From NCBI RefSeq assembly GCF_030811835.1, contig NZ_JAUSRO010000003.1:124001-188000 (forward strand): a stretch of DNA of 64,000 nucleotides, in the 5' to 3' direction. Shown here in pieces: positions 25,688 through 34,174 of this stretch. This DNA comes from Variovorax ginsengisoli (GTDB taxonomy: Bacteria > Pseudomonadota > Gammaproteobacteria > Burkholderiales > Burkholderiaceae_C). Numbering within the stretch: the first letter of the stretch is position 1; the number at the start of each line of letters is the position of its first letter. Both the position numbers and the translations under genes were made by a program. Below the pieces are notes generated by a model, which was given only the letters and a program-made list of their open reading frames with translations, was not told where the DNA came from and made no database searches.

Positions 25688-27040
25688 TCAGGCGGCTGCG
25701 CGCTCCGCACTGCGCCCCGCCGGCCGCGCGAGGCCGAAGTGGTCCCGCAACGTGCTGCCATCGTAGGCGGTACGGAAGATGCCGCGCCGCTGCAGGATTG
25801 GCACCACGCCGTCGACGAAGGCCTGCAGGCCATCGGGCAGCACGTCGGGCATCAGGTTGAAGCCGTCGGCGGCGCCGGCGCGGAACCAGCGCTCGATGTC
25901 GTCGGCGATCTGCTCCGGGGTGCCCACGATCACGCGGTGCCCGCCGCCGCCGGCGAGTTCGCGAATGAGTTCGCGCGCCGTCAGATCGAGCCGACGCGCA
26001 GTGGCCAGCGTGGCGTTGAAGAAGGTGTGGTTGCCGTTGCCGCCGCCGGGCAGCGCCAGGTTCTCGGGCAGGCGCTCGTCGAGCTTCAGACGATCGGGCG
26101 GGATGCCCAGGATGCCGGCCAGACGGGTGAGGCTGTAGTCCCACGGAATCAGGTCGACCAGTTCGTCGCGGCGGCGTCGGGCGGCGGCTTCGGTATCGCC
26201 GATGACGGTGGTCAGGCCGGGCAGCACGCGCAACGCCTGGGGCCCGCGCCCCAATGCCTCGGCACGGGACTTGAGGTCGCGCGCATAGGACAGCGCCTCC
26301 TCGAAGGACTGCGAGGCCGAGAACACCGCTTCCGCATGGCGCGCGGCGAGCGCGCGGCCGTCACCGGAGCCGCCGGCTTGCACCAGCACCGGATGGCCTT
26401 GCGGCGTGCGCGGCAGGTTCAGCGGCCCCTGGACCGAGAAAAACTCGCCCTGATGGGCGATCGCGTGCACCTTGGCCGCATCGACGAAGCGGCCCGCGGC
26501 CTGGTCGCCGATGAAGGCATCGTCCTCCCAGCTGTTCCAGAGCGCCTTGACGACCGAGGTGAACTCGGCCGCGCGCGCATAGCGTTGCGCATGGTCGGGC
26601 ACGGCGTCGCGACCGAAGTTGCGCGCCGAGGGCAGGTCGGCCGTCGTCACCACGTTCCAGCCGGCACGCCCGCCGCTCACGTGGTCGAGCGTTGCGAAGC
26701 GGCGCGCGATGTTGTAGGGCTCGTTATAGCTGGTGGATGCCGTTCCGATCAGTCCGATGTGGCGGGTGGCCGCGGCCACGCTCGCGAGCAGCACGGTCGG
26801 CTCCAGCGCGGTGATCGGGCGGAAATGGATCTGGTCGACGATGGCCGCGTTGTCTGCCAGGAACACCGCATCGAGCTTGCCCGCTTCGGCGATCTGCGCG
26901 ACGCGGATGTAGTGCTGCACGTCGATGAAGGCGCGCGGGTCGCTGCCCGCAGGGCGCCAGGCCGAAGGCAGGAAGCCTGAATGAAGGATGTTGACGTTGA
27001 GGTGCAGGCGGCGCGGCGCGCGCGTAGGGGGCTGGCTCAT
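25688..27040 (-). CDS. LLM-class flavin-dependent monooxygenase, NtaA/SnaA/DszA family
   Basis: This encodes a 450-residue bacterial luciferase-fold enzyme. Signatures are LNVNILHSGFLPSAWR at the first strand, KLDAVFLADN, GTASTSYNEPYNIARRFATLD, and SGGRAGWNVVTT. The last is diagnostic of the NtaA/SnaA/DszA group, which uses FMNH2 from a separate reductase to attack C-S or C-N bonds (nitrilotriacetate, dibenzothiophene sulfone, sulfones). The C-terminal GTPEQIADDIERWFRAGAAD matches the family end. It starts 28 nt after the MetQ-like gene stop and is likely co-transcribed. No flavin reductase is encoded nearby. Confidence 0.88.
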   Translation of the reverse strand: MSQPPTRAPRRLHLNVNILHSGFLPSAWRPAGSDPRAFIDVQHYIRVAQIAEAGKLDAVFLADNAAIVDQIHFRPITALEPTVLLASVAAATRHIGLIGTASTSYNEPYNIARRFATLDHVSGGRAGWNVVTTADLPSARNFGRDAVPDHAQRYARAAEFTSVVKALWNSWEDDAFIGDQAAGRFVDAAKVHAIAHQGEFFSVQGPLNLPRTPQGHPVLVQAGGSGDGRALAARHAEAVFSASQSFEEALSYARDLKSRAEALGRGPQALRVLPGLTTVIGDTEAAARRRRDELVDLIPWDYSLTRLAGILGIPPDRLKLDERLPENLALPGGGNGNHTFFNATLATARRLDLTARELIRELAGGGGHRVIVGTPEQIADDIERWFRAGAADGFNLMPDVLPDGLQAFVDGVVPILQRRGIFRTAYDGSTLRDHFGLARPAGRSAERAAA

Positions 27041-27068
27041 GGACGGGTACCGGGTTCGGAAAAGGGCT

Positions 27069-27896
27069 TCACTTCGAGAAGTAGTCGGGCAGCCGGTAAC
27101 CGGCCCAGGCCGGGTTGGACTGGAACACGCGCTGGAAATCGGGCGACTGATAGGCCAGCACCAGATCCTTGGCGAATTGGGCGTTTTCGTTGCTACGCTT
27201 GACCGCGACCACGTTGACGTAGGGCAGGGTCATGTCCTCCAGCTTCAGCGCCTCGGTCAGCTTCAGGCCCGAGGCGACGGCAAAATTGCCCTGCACGGCG
27301 GCGAGGTCGGCGTCGGCCAGCGAGCGCGGCGCCTGCGCGGCGTCGAGCGGCACCAGCTTCAGGCGCTTCGGGTTGCTCGCGATGTCGCGCTCCGACACGC
27401 TCAGCGGACTCACGCCCGGCTTGAGCTGCACCCAGCCCAGCGCGGCCAGCAGATTCAGTGCGCGCGCCGCGTTCACCGGGTCGGCTGGCAGCGTCACGGT
27501 CGCGCCGTCGGGCACCGCGGCCAGCGTCTTGTGGCGCTGCGAGTACAGACCCATCGGGGGGGTCGGCACGTGCACGATCGGCACCAGGTCGAAGCCCTGC
27601 TGCTTGTTGGTGGCGTTGAGATAAAGCGTGTGCTGGAAGATGTTGGCGTCGATCTGGCCACGCTCCACCGCATCGTTGGGCTGCACGCCCTGGCTGAACT
27701 CGACGTACTTGATGGTGTAGCCCTGCTTCTTGAGCAGTGGCTCGATGCCCTTGGTGAACGCATCGCGGTAGGGGCCGGGCATGAAGCCCACGCTCAGGTC
27801 GGCCGCCTGGGCGGCACCGGCTACGAGGAGCGAGAGCAGCAGGGCGCCGACGCGAGCGCGGCTGCGTGCGCCGGGCGAACTGAAGAACGAAGGCAT
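27069..27896 (-). CDS. MetQ/NlpA-family ABC substrate-binding protein (orphan)
   Basis: This encodes a 275-residue periplasmic binding protein. The leader (residues 1-32) ends AAQAADLSVGF, and no lipobox cysteine is present, so this is a soluble periplasmic form rather than the usual MetQ lipoprotein. Family marks are YVEFSQGVQPNDAVERGQID (the DxxQPN-type ligand strand), NIFQHTLYLNATN, HVPTPPMGLYS and VNVVAVK. MetQ homologues bind methionine, methionine sulfoxide or related ligands. No MetN ATPase or MetI permease lies nearby, so it must borrow a transporter. It heads the - strand operon; GGAG lies about 10 nt before the ATG. Confidence 0.87.
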   Translation of the reverse strand: MPSFFSSPGARSRARVGALLLSLLVAGAAQAADLSVGFMPGPYRDAFTKGIEPLLKKQGYTIKYVEFSQGVQPNDAVERGQIDANIFQHTLYLNATNKQQGFDLVPIVHVPTPPMGLYSQRHKTLAAVPDGATVTLPADPVNAARALNLLAALGWVQLKPGVSPLSVSERDIASNPKRLKLVPLDAAQAPRSLADADLAAVQGNFAVASGLKLTEALKLEDMTLPYVNVVAVKRSNENAQFAKDLVLAYQSPDFQRVFQSNPAWAGYRLPDYFSK

Positions 27897-28006
27897 GAAG
27901 AAGTAACTCCGACGGGAAGGGCGGTGGGCCGATGAAGGCAGGCAGGTGGTCCGAAGCCCGAACGTTGCGGGCGGGCAGCCACTCTAGGCCGAAGGCTCCG
28001 GTTCGG

Positions 28007-28033
28007 AGAACGAAGATTTGCGTGCTTGCTTAT
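28007..28033 (-). promoter_or_regulatory. Candidate activator-binding site upstream of the MetQ-like/LLM operon
   Basis: On the - strand this reads ATAAGC, 11 nt, then TCTTCGTTCT. It is the best match to the site at 19189-19215, sharing 13 contiguous bases, and has the spacing of the sites at 10532 and 13618. A second half-site, GGATAAGG, lies just to the right at 28043-28050. The divergent OsmC gene starts at 28185, so the element could serve both directions. Confidence 0.5.
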
Positions 28034-28184
28034 GAGCCTGCCGGATAAGGACCCTGCGGTGCCAAACGGGATCGGCCGACGCATATCGATCCTCGAAATA
28101 CGTTCTTGGCGAGGGTTGCTGCCGGCCCTAAGGTCGCGGCCTTTGCGTGCGGCGGTGCTGCATGCGCTCCACCCAGGAAATCTC

Positions 28185-28745
28185 ATGAGCCTCAACGACT
28201 ACCTCATCGAAAAACGCGCCGCGGTGCAGGCGCGCAGCGCCGCCATCGAGTCGGGCACCGCGCAGCCCGCACAACTCAAGGCGCATGTGCGAGCCGAAGG
28301 CCGCAGCGGCGTTCGGCGCCTGCGCATCCGCGACCATCAGGTCATCAGCGACAGCCCGCCGGACTTCGCCGGCTACAACCTGGGCCCGAGCTCGCCGGAG
28401 TTGCAACTCGGCGTGCTCGGCACCTGCGTCACGCACATCTTCCTGATCCATGCGGCGGAGCGCCAGGTGCCGCTGGAAAGCCTCGAGGTGGAGGTCACCG
28501 GTGTCATCGATCCGCGCGGCGGCAAACCGGGCCACGAGCAGACCCCGATCTGGCCGCACCAGATCGCCTACACCGTGCACATCGATTCGCCCGCGCCGCG
28601 CGCGGACATCGACGCGCTCTTTGAGGTGGTCGAGCGCAACTGCCCGATCCTGAACTTGCTGCGCAACCCGCAGACGATCCGCGCCGAGGTGCGACTCGTG
28701 AACTCGAAGGCCGCGACACAGGCAAAGAGCGTCCACGCGCACTGA
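28185..28745 (+). CDS. OsmC family protein
   Basis: This encodes a 186-residue protein of the OsmC/Ohr-like fold. Redox-relevant cysteines appear in LGVLGTCVTHIFL (about residue 85) and VVERNCPILNLL (about residue 150), the two positions expected for thiol peroxidase activity. The ATG at 28185 follows an AGGAAA ribosome-binding site; an in-frame ATG at 28026 would add 53 residues of non-family sequence that overlap the promoter region. OsmC proteins reduce organic peroxides. Here it lies between two transport/flavin-enzyme operons and may protect against by-products of flavin oxygenases; that is inference. Confidence 0.82.
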   Translation: MSLNDYLIEKRAAVQARSAAIESGTAQPAQLKAHVRAEGRSGVRRLRIRDHQVISDSPPDFAGYNLGPSSPELQLGVLGTCVTHIFLIHAAERQVPLESLEVEVTGVIDPRGGKPGHEQTPIWPHQIAYTVHIDSPAPRADIDALFEVVERNCPILNLLRNPQTIRAEVRLVNSKAATQAKSVHAH

Positions 28746-28950
28746 GGCTGCGCGGCGCCGCGCGCCCGTCAGAAGGGGTGGCTGCCGGCGAGGCTGATGG
28801 GCTTGAGACCGCGAATCGCTTATCTGTTTATCGCCTAACGATGCTCCTTAATAGCTGCGCGTGAATGCATTCGGCTGGCTACGATTCCGCTCCCGACGAC
28901 ACCGTGCTGCGGACGTCGGCCTCCCATTTCATTCCCATTGAAAGTGTCTT

Positions 28951-30624
28951 GTGAACGTGTTCTCCAGAAGGTTTGAGCGGGTGGCTGCAGCCACCGCCGT
29001 CGTGGCTCTGATGGCGCTGCTCGCAGCGTGTTCCAAGGCCCCCGAACCTGCTGCGAGTGCATCGGCCGATGCGTCGGCGCCTGTGGCGGGCGGCACCCTG
29101 GTCTACCTGGAGCAGCAGGCGCACACCAATCTGTATCCGCCGGCCGGTGGGTTCTATCCGAACGGCGGCATCCTCAATCAGATCACCGACAAGCTGACCT
29201 ACCAGGACCCGAAGACGCTGAAGGTTGAGCCCTGGATCGCCGAGTCGTGGACGGTCAACGCCGATGCGACCGAATACACCTTCAAGTTGCGTGAAGGCGT
29301 GAGCTTCTCCGACGGCACGCCGCTGGACGCAACGGCAGTCGCGAAAAACTACGACACCTTCGGCAGGGGCAACAAGGAGCTGAAGCTGCCGGTGTCGGAG
29401 GTAATCAACAACTACGACCGCAGCGAAGTGGTCGACGCGCGCACCGTCAGGTTCTATTTCAAGAAGCCGTCGCCCGGCTTCCTGCAGGGCACTTCGGTCA
29501 TCGGTTCGGGATTGGTATCGCTCGCCACGCTGGCGCGGCCTTTTGACGAACTGGGCGATGCGACCAAGATCATCGGCTCTGGCCCCTTCGTCGTCGCCAG
29601 CGAGACGGTGGGCAAGGAACTGCTGTTGACCGCGCGCAAGGACTACCAGTGGGGACCGGCGACGCTGCCGCACCAGGGCCGCGCCCTGCTCGACGAGATC
29701 AAGCTCATCGTCACGCCCGAGGACAGCGTGCGCATCGGTGCGCTGGTGGCGGGGCAGGCCGGCTTTATCCGCCAGGTGCAGGCCTATGACGAGAAACGGG
29801 TGAAGGACCAAGGCTTCGCGATCTATGCGCCGTCGACCCGCGGCGTCAACAACAGCATCAACTTCCGCCCGGACAACCCGCTGGTCGCCGATGTGCGCGT
29901 GCGGCAGGCGCTGCTGCATGCGACGAACACGAAGGAGATCGTCGAGACCCTGTTCTCGTCGAACTACCCGCAGGCCACGTCGGTGCTGGCCTCCACTGCG
30001 GCCGGCTATGTGAACCTGTCTGCCAAGCTGGCCTACGACGAGACGAAGGCCAAGCAGCTGCTCGACGATGCCGGCTGGACCGTCGGTGCCAACGGGACCC
30101 GCACCAAGGACGGCCAAGAGCTGGTGCTGCGTGCCTATGAAGCGCTGCCGCAACCCCAGAACAAGGAAACGCTGCAGCTCGTGGCTCAGCAGTGGGCGAA
30201 GGTCGGCGTCAAGCTCGTCGTGCTCACCGGGGACGCCGGCAGCAAGACGGTCGACAACCTCGATCCGGCGAAGACCGCCGTGTTCCCGACCATGGTCGGA
30301 CGCGCAGACCCCGACGTGATCAAGAGCCAGTATTACCCGACCAACCGCAACGTGCTGCTGCAGAAGGGCGGCGTGAGCGACAAGGTAAAGAGTTTCGAGG
30401 ACGGGAAGCTCAACGGCCTGCTCGAAGGGATTGCCGCCGAGATCGATACGCCCAAGCGACTCGCGCTCGTGGGTGAGGTCCAGAATTACGTGATCGACCA
30501 GGCCTATGTGATCCCGATCTTCGAAGAGCCGCAGGCCTTCGCCGGCGCACCGTGGGTGAAGGGCGTGAGCTACGAGGCGGTGGGTCGCCCGAGCTTCTAT
30601 GCGACATGGCTGGCCAAGCACTGA
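28951..30624 (+). CDS. ABC transporter substrate-binding lipoprotein, SBP_bac_5 family (copy 1)
   Basis: This encodes a 557-residue binding protein starting at GTG. The leader ends in a lipobox (LLAACS, Cys27), so it should be anchored to a membrane by lipid. Lobe motifs are GGTLVYLEQQAHTNLYPPAG, WTVNADATEYTFKLREGVSF, FSDGTPLDA and GRADPDVIKSQYYPTN. It looks like the KPN_01854-type binding proteins that cluster with a luciferase-like protein and two carboxymuconolactone-type proteins, as happens downstream here. A close paralogue follows at 30644. Confidence 0.85.
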   Translation: MNVFSRRFERVAAATAVVALMALLAACSKAPEPAASASADASAPVAGGTLVYLEQQAHTNLYPPAGGFYPNGGILNQITDKLTYQDPKTLKVEPWIAESWTVNADATEYTFKLREGVSFSDGTPLDATAVAKNYDTFGRGNKELKLPVSEVINNYDRSEVVDARTVRFYFKKPSPGFLQGTSVIGSGLVSLATLARPFDELGDATKIIGSGPFVVASETVGKELLLTARKDYQWGPATLPHQGRALLDEIKLIVTPEDSVRIGALVAGQAGFIRQVQAYDEKRVKDQGFAIYAPSTRGVNNSINFRPDNPLVADVRVRQALLHATNTKEIVETLFSSNYPQATSVLASTAAGYVNLSAKLAYDETKAKQLLDDAGWTVGANGTRTKDGQELVLRAYEALPQPQNKETLQLVAQQWAKVGVKLVVLTGDAGSKTVDNLDPAKTAVFPTMVGRADPDVIKSQYYPTNRNVLLQKGGVSDKVKSFEDGKLNGLLEGIAAEIDTPKRLALVGEVQNYVIDQAYVIPIFEEPQAFAGAPWVKGVSYEAVGRPSFYATWLAKH

Positions 30625-30643
30625 GTCGCGGCGCCCGACAGCC

Positions 30644-32323
30644 ATGAACCTGTTTCGCAACGAGCGCCACCCGCGTGGCGCGGTGCTCGCCATGGCGCTG
30701 ATGCTTGCACTGGCCCTCGGCGCCTGCTCGAAGACGGCCGATTCCGGCGCCGCAGGCGCAGCCGGTGTCGACGGCCAGCCGGTGATCGGCGGCACGCTGG
30801 TTTACCTCGACCAGCAGGCCCACAACAACCTCTATCCGCCGGCTGGCGGCTTTTATCCGAACGGCGGCATCCTCAACCAGATCACCGATAAGCTGACCTA
30901 TCAGAATCCGGCCACGCTGGAGATCGAGCCCTGGATCGCCGAGTCGTGGACGGTCAACGCCGATGCGACCGAATACACCTTCAAATTGCGCGAGGGCGTG
31001 AGCTTTTCCGACGGCACACCGCTGGACGCGACGGCAGTCGCGAAGAACTACGACACCTTCGGCAAAGGGAACAAGGCGCTGAAGTTGTCGGTGTCGGAAG
31101 TGATCAACAACTACGAGCGCAGCGAAGTGCTCGACGCCCGTACGGTTCGCTTTCATTTCAGGAAGCCGTCGCCCGGCTTCCTGCAGGGCACCTCGGTGAT
31201 CGGCTCGGGGCTGGTGTCGCCCGCCACGCTGGACCTGCCCTTCGAGGCCCTGGGCGACGCGACGCGCATCATCGGTTCCGGACCTTTCGTGGTCGCGTCC
31301 GAAACGCTGGGCAAGGAAGTGAACCTGACGGTGCGCAAGGACTATCGGTGGGGTCCAGTGCGCCTCGCGCAGCAGGGCCGGGCGCGTCTGGATGCCATCA
31401 AGATCATCGTCACGCCCGAAGACAGCGTGCGCATCGGCGGGCTGCTGGCGGGCCAGGCCGGGTTCATCCGGCAGATCCAGGCCTACGACGAGAAGCGCGT
31501 GCAGGAGCGCCAGTTCCCCATCTATGCGTCTTCGACGCGCGGCGTCAACGACAGCCTGGCCTTCCGGCCCGACAACCCGCTGGTGGCGGATCTGCGGGTG
31601 CGCCAGGCGCTGCTGCATGCAACCGACGCGCGCGCCGTGGTGCAGACGCTGTTCTCGTCGAACTATCCGCAGGCCAAGGGCGTGATTGTCTCGACCGCCG
31701 CCGGCTTCGTCGACCTGTCGGACAAGCTGCGCCACGACCCGGCCCGTGCGAAGCAACTGCTCGACGATGCGGGCTGGAAGCCGGGCGCCGATGGCCTCCG
31801 CGTCAAGGACGGGCAGACGCTGGTGCTGGCCACCTACGAGTCACCCAACTATCTGCAGAACAAGGAAGTGCTGCAGCTCGTCGCGCAGCAGTGGGCGCAG
31901 GTGGGCGTGAAGCTCAACGTGCTGTCGGGCGACCTGGGCAGCCGCACCATCGACAGCCTCGACCCGCAGAAGACGCCGCTGATCCCCGCCATGGTCGGCC
32001 GTGCCGATCCGGACGTGATCAAGAGCAACTACCACCCGAGCAATCGCAACCTGCTGCTGCAGAAGGGCGGCCTGAGCCAGAAGGTCAAGTCCTTCGAGGA
32101 CGACCGGCTCAACGCGCTGTTCGATGCGATTGCACAGGAGCCTGATGCGGCGAAGCGCCTGGCCCTGACGAAGGACGTGCAGCATCACCTGGTCGACCAG
32201 GCCTATGTGATTCCGCTGTTCGAGGAGCCGCAGGTCTTCGCCGGTGCGCCCTGGGTGCGGGGCGTGGCCTTCGAGGCCGTCGGCCGGCCGAGTTTCTACG
32301 GCACCTGGCTGGCACCGCACTGA
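30644..32323 (+). CDS. ABC transporter substrate-binding lipoprotein, SBP_bac_5 family (copy 2)
   Basis: This encodes a 559-residue paralogue of the preceding gene, starting at ATG 30644, 19 nt after its stop. The lipobox is ALGACS (Cys27). Large blocks are identical in protein, and 59 consecutive bases are identical (29227-29285 and 30926-30984), which points to recent tandem duplication or gene conversion. Differences cluster in surface stretches and near the C-terminal GRADPDVIKSNYHPSN. Two binding proteins feeding one transporter may broaden ligand range. Confidence 0.85.
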   Translation: MNLFRNERHPRGAVLAMALMLALALGACSKTADSGAAGAAGVDGQPVIGGTLVYLDQQAHNNLYPPAGGFYPNGGILNQITDKLTYQNPATLEIEPWIAESWTVNADATEYTFKLREGVSFSDGTPLDATAVAKNYDTFGKGNKALKLSVSEVINNYERSEVLDARTVRFHFRKPSPGFLQGTSVIGSGLVSPATLDLPFEALGDATRIIGSGPFVVASETLGKEVNLTVRKDYRWGPVRLAQQGRARLDAIKIIVTPEDSVRIGGLLAGQAGFIRQIQAYDEKRVQERQFPIYASSTRGVNDSLAFRPDNPLVADLRVRQALLHATDARAVVQTLFSSNYPQAKGVIVSTAAGFVDLSDKLRHDPARAKQLLDDAGWKPGADGLRVKDGQTLVLATYESPNYLQNKEVLQLVAQQWAQVGVKLNVLSGDLGSRTIDSLDPQKTPLIPAMVGRADPDVIKSNYHPSNRNLLLQKGGLSQKVKSFEDDRLNALFDAIAQEPDAAKRLALTKDVQHHLVDQAYVIPLFEEPQVFAGAPWVRGVAFEAVGRPSFYGTWLAPH

Positions 32324-32330
32324 GACCGCC

Positions 32331-33269
32331 ATGAACCGATACCTCCTCAACCGCGTGGGCCAGGCGCTGCTGGTGCTTTGGGCCGCCTTTACCGCGTCCT
32401 TCGTGCTGCTGCAGGCTCTGCCCGGCGATGCAGTGCTTATCAAGTTCCTGAACCCGGACATGGGCTTGGGGCCCAAGGAGATCGCCGATATCCGCGCCGC
32501 GTACGGTGCCGACAACCCGCTGTGGGAGCGCTACCTGCACACGCTGTGGAATTTCCTCTGCGGCAATTTCGGTTACTCGATGCAGGCGGGTGTGCCGGTC
32601 AGCCAGGGCCTGGCGACCAACCTGCCGCCGACACTGCGACTTGCTGTCTTCGGTTTCGCCGTGGCCCTGCTGCTGGCGGTGGCGCTCGCCTTCGTTTCCA
32701 ACCTCACGCGCTTCGCGTGGCTGCGCTCGGCGATCCAGTCGCTGCCCTCGCTGTTTGTCTCGGTGCCTGTGTTCTGGCTGGGCATCATGCTGATCCAGGT
32801 GTTCTCGTTCAGGCTCGGCCTGATTCCGGTGATCAACCCCGGCCGCTGGGAGGGACTCGTGTTGCCCACGCTGACGCTCGCCATCCCGATCTCGGCACCG
32901 CTCGCGCAGATCCTGATGCGCAACATCGACGAGGTGCTGACGCAGCCCTTCGTGTCGGTGGCGCGGGCGAAGGGCGCCACGCGCGGCTGGGTGCTCTGGA
33001 AGCACGTGGCACGCAACGCGGTGCTGCCAACGCTGACCATCGCCGGCATCCTGTTCGGTGAACTGCTGGCCGGCGCGGTGGTCACGGAAGCCGTGTTCGG
33101 CCTCAACGGGCTGGGCAGCCTCACGCAGCAGGCGGTGGGCAACCAGGACACGGCGGTGCTGCAGGCCATCGTTGTGATCTCCGCAGCGGCCTTTGTCTGC
33201 ATCAACCTCGCGGTCGATCTCCTGTATCCCATTCTCGATCCCCGCCTCAGAACCTCACCTGGGCACTGA
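32331..33269 (+). CDS. ABC transporter permease, DppB family
   Basis: This encodes a 312-residue inner-membrane permease starting 7 nt after the second binding-protein gene. It has the N-terminal helix ending LLQALPGDAVLIKFL, the LWNFLCGNFGYSMQAGVPV periplasmic segment, SVPVFWLGIMLIQVFSF, the coupling loop RAKGATRGWVLWKHVARNA, and a closing LLYPILDPRLR typical of DppB. It should pair with the DppC-type protein encoded 2 nt downstream. Confidence 0.9.
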   Translation: MNRYLLNRVGQALLVLWAAFTASFVLLQALPGDAVLIKFLNPDMGLGPKEIADIRAAYGADNPLWERYLHTLWNFLCGNFGYSMQAGVPVSQGLATNLPPTLRLAVFGFAVALLLAVALAFVSNLTRFAWLRSAIQSLPSLFVSVPVFWLGIMLIQVFSFRLGLIPVINPGRWEGLVLPTLTLAIPISAPLAQILMRNIDEVLTQPFVSVARAKGATRGWVLWKHVARNAVLPTLTIAGILFGELLAGAVVTEAVFGLNGLGSLTQQAVGNQDTAVLQAIVVISAAAFVCINLAVDLLYPILDPRLRTSPGH

Positions 33270-33271
33270 CC

Positions 33272-34174
33272 ATGAGCACCATTCTGGAACCCTCATCCCA
33301 TGCTTTGCGCGTCACGCGGCTCTCGTTGGGCCACCGTATCGCTTCCGTGGTCGGCGGCGGCTGGGCGTGGCGGTCTCTTCGCCACGCCCAGCCGGGCCTG
33401 ATCCTGGCCTGGCTCGTGATCGGTGCCGTCTCGCTCTGGGCGATCGCGCCCGGCCTGTTCACCGGTTACAGCCCGGTGCAGGGCACATCGGGCCAGCATT
33501 TGCTGGCGCCGGGCGCCGCGCACCTGCTGGGCACCGACGGGCTGGGGCGTGACCTCTACGCCCGCGTCGTGCACGGTGCCGTGCATTCGCTGTCCGGTGC
33601 GTTCCTGGCCGTGACGGTGGGACTGCTGCTGGGCACGCTGCTCGGCCTGGTCGCCGGTGCGGTCGGCGGCCTGGTGGAGGACATCGTCATGCGCATCGTG
33701 GACGTGCTGCTGGCCGTGCCTTCGCTGCTGCTGTCCCTGAGCATCATCATCATCCTGGGCTTCGGCACGCTCAACGCTGCACTCGCGGTGGGCGTCGCGT
33801 CGGTGGCCGGCTTCGCACGATTGGTGCGTTCGGAAGTGGTGCGGGTGCGCCGCGCCGACTACGTCGAAGCCGCTTTTGGCAGCGGCGGCCGCTTTCGCAG
33901 CGTGCTCTGGCGCCATGTGCTGCCCAACTCGATGACCTCGGTGGTGGCGATGGCAGCGCTCCAGTTCGGCACGGCGATCCTGTCGATCTCGACGCTCGGC
34001 TTCCTGGGCTACGGCGCACCGCCGCCGACGCCCGAGTGGGGTCTGCTGATTGCGGAAGGGCGCAACTACATCGCCACCGGCTGGTGGCTCACCACCGTGC
34101 CCGGGCTGGTGGTCGTCGCGGTCGTGCTGTCGGCCAACCGCATCAGCGTGGCGCTGGCGAAGGGGCGTCGATGA
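33272..34174 (+). CDS. ABC transporter permease, DppC family
   Basis: This encodes a 300-residue inner-membrane permease. It shows the DppC signature LLGTDGLGRDLYARVVHGAV, membrane segments through the middle, RRADYVEAAFGSGGRFRSVL as coupling loop, and the final YGAPPPTPEWGLLIAEGRNY. It lies 2 nt after the DppB gene and overlaps the ATPase gene by 4 nt (ATGA). Confidence 0.9.
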   Translation: MSTILEPSSHALRVTRLSLGHRIASVVGGGWAWRSLRHAQPGLILAWLVIGAVSLWAIAPGLFTGYSPVQGTSGQHLLAPGAAHLLGTDGLGRDLYARVVHGAVHSLSGAFLAVTVGLLLGTLLGLVAGAVGGLVEDIVMRIVDVLLAVPSLLLSLSIIIILGFGTLNAALAVGVASVAGFARLVRSEVVRVRRADYVEAAFGSGGRFRSVLWRHVLPNSMTSVVAMAALQFGTAILSISTLGFLGYGAPPPTPEWGLLIAEGRNYIATGWWLTTVPGLVVVAVVLSANRISVALAKGRR

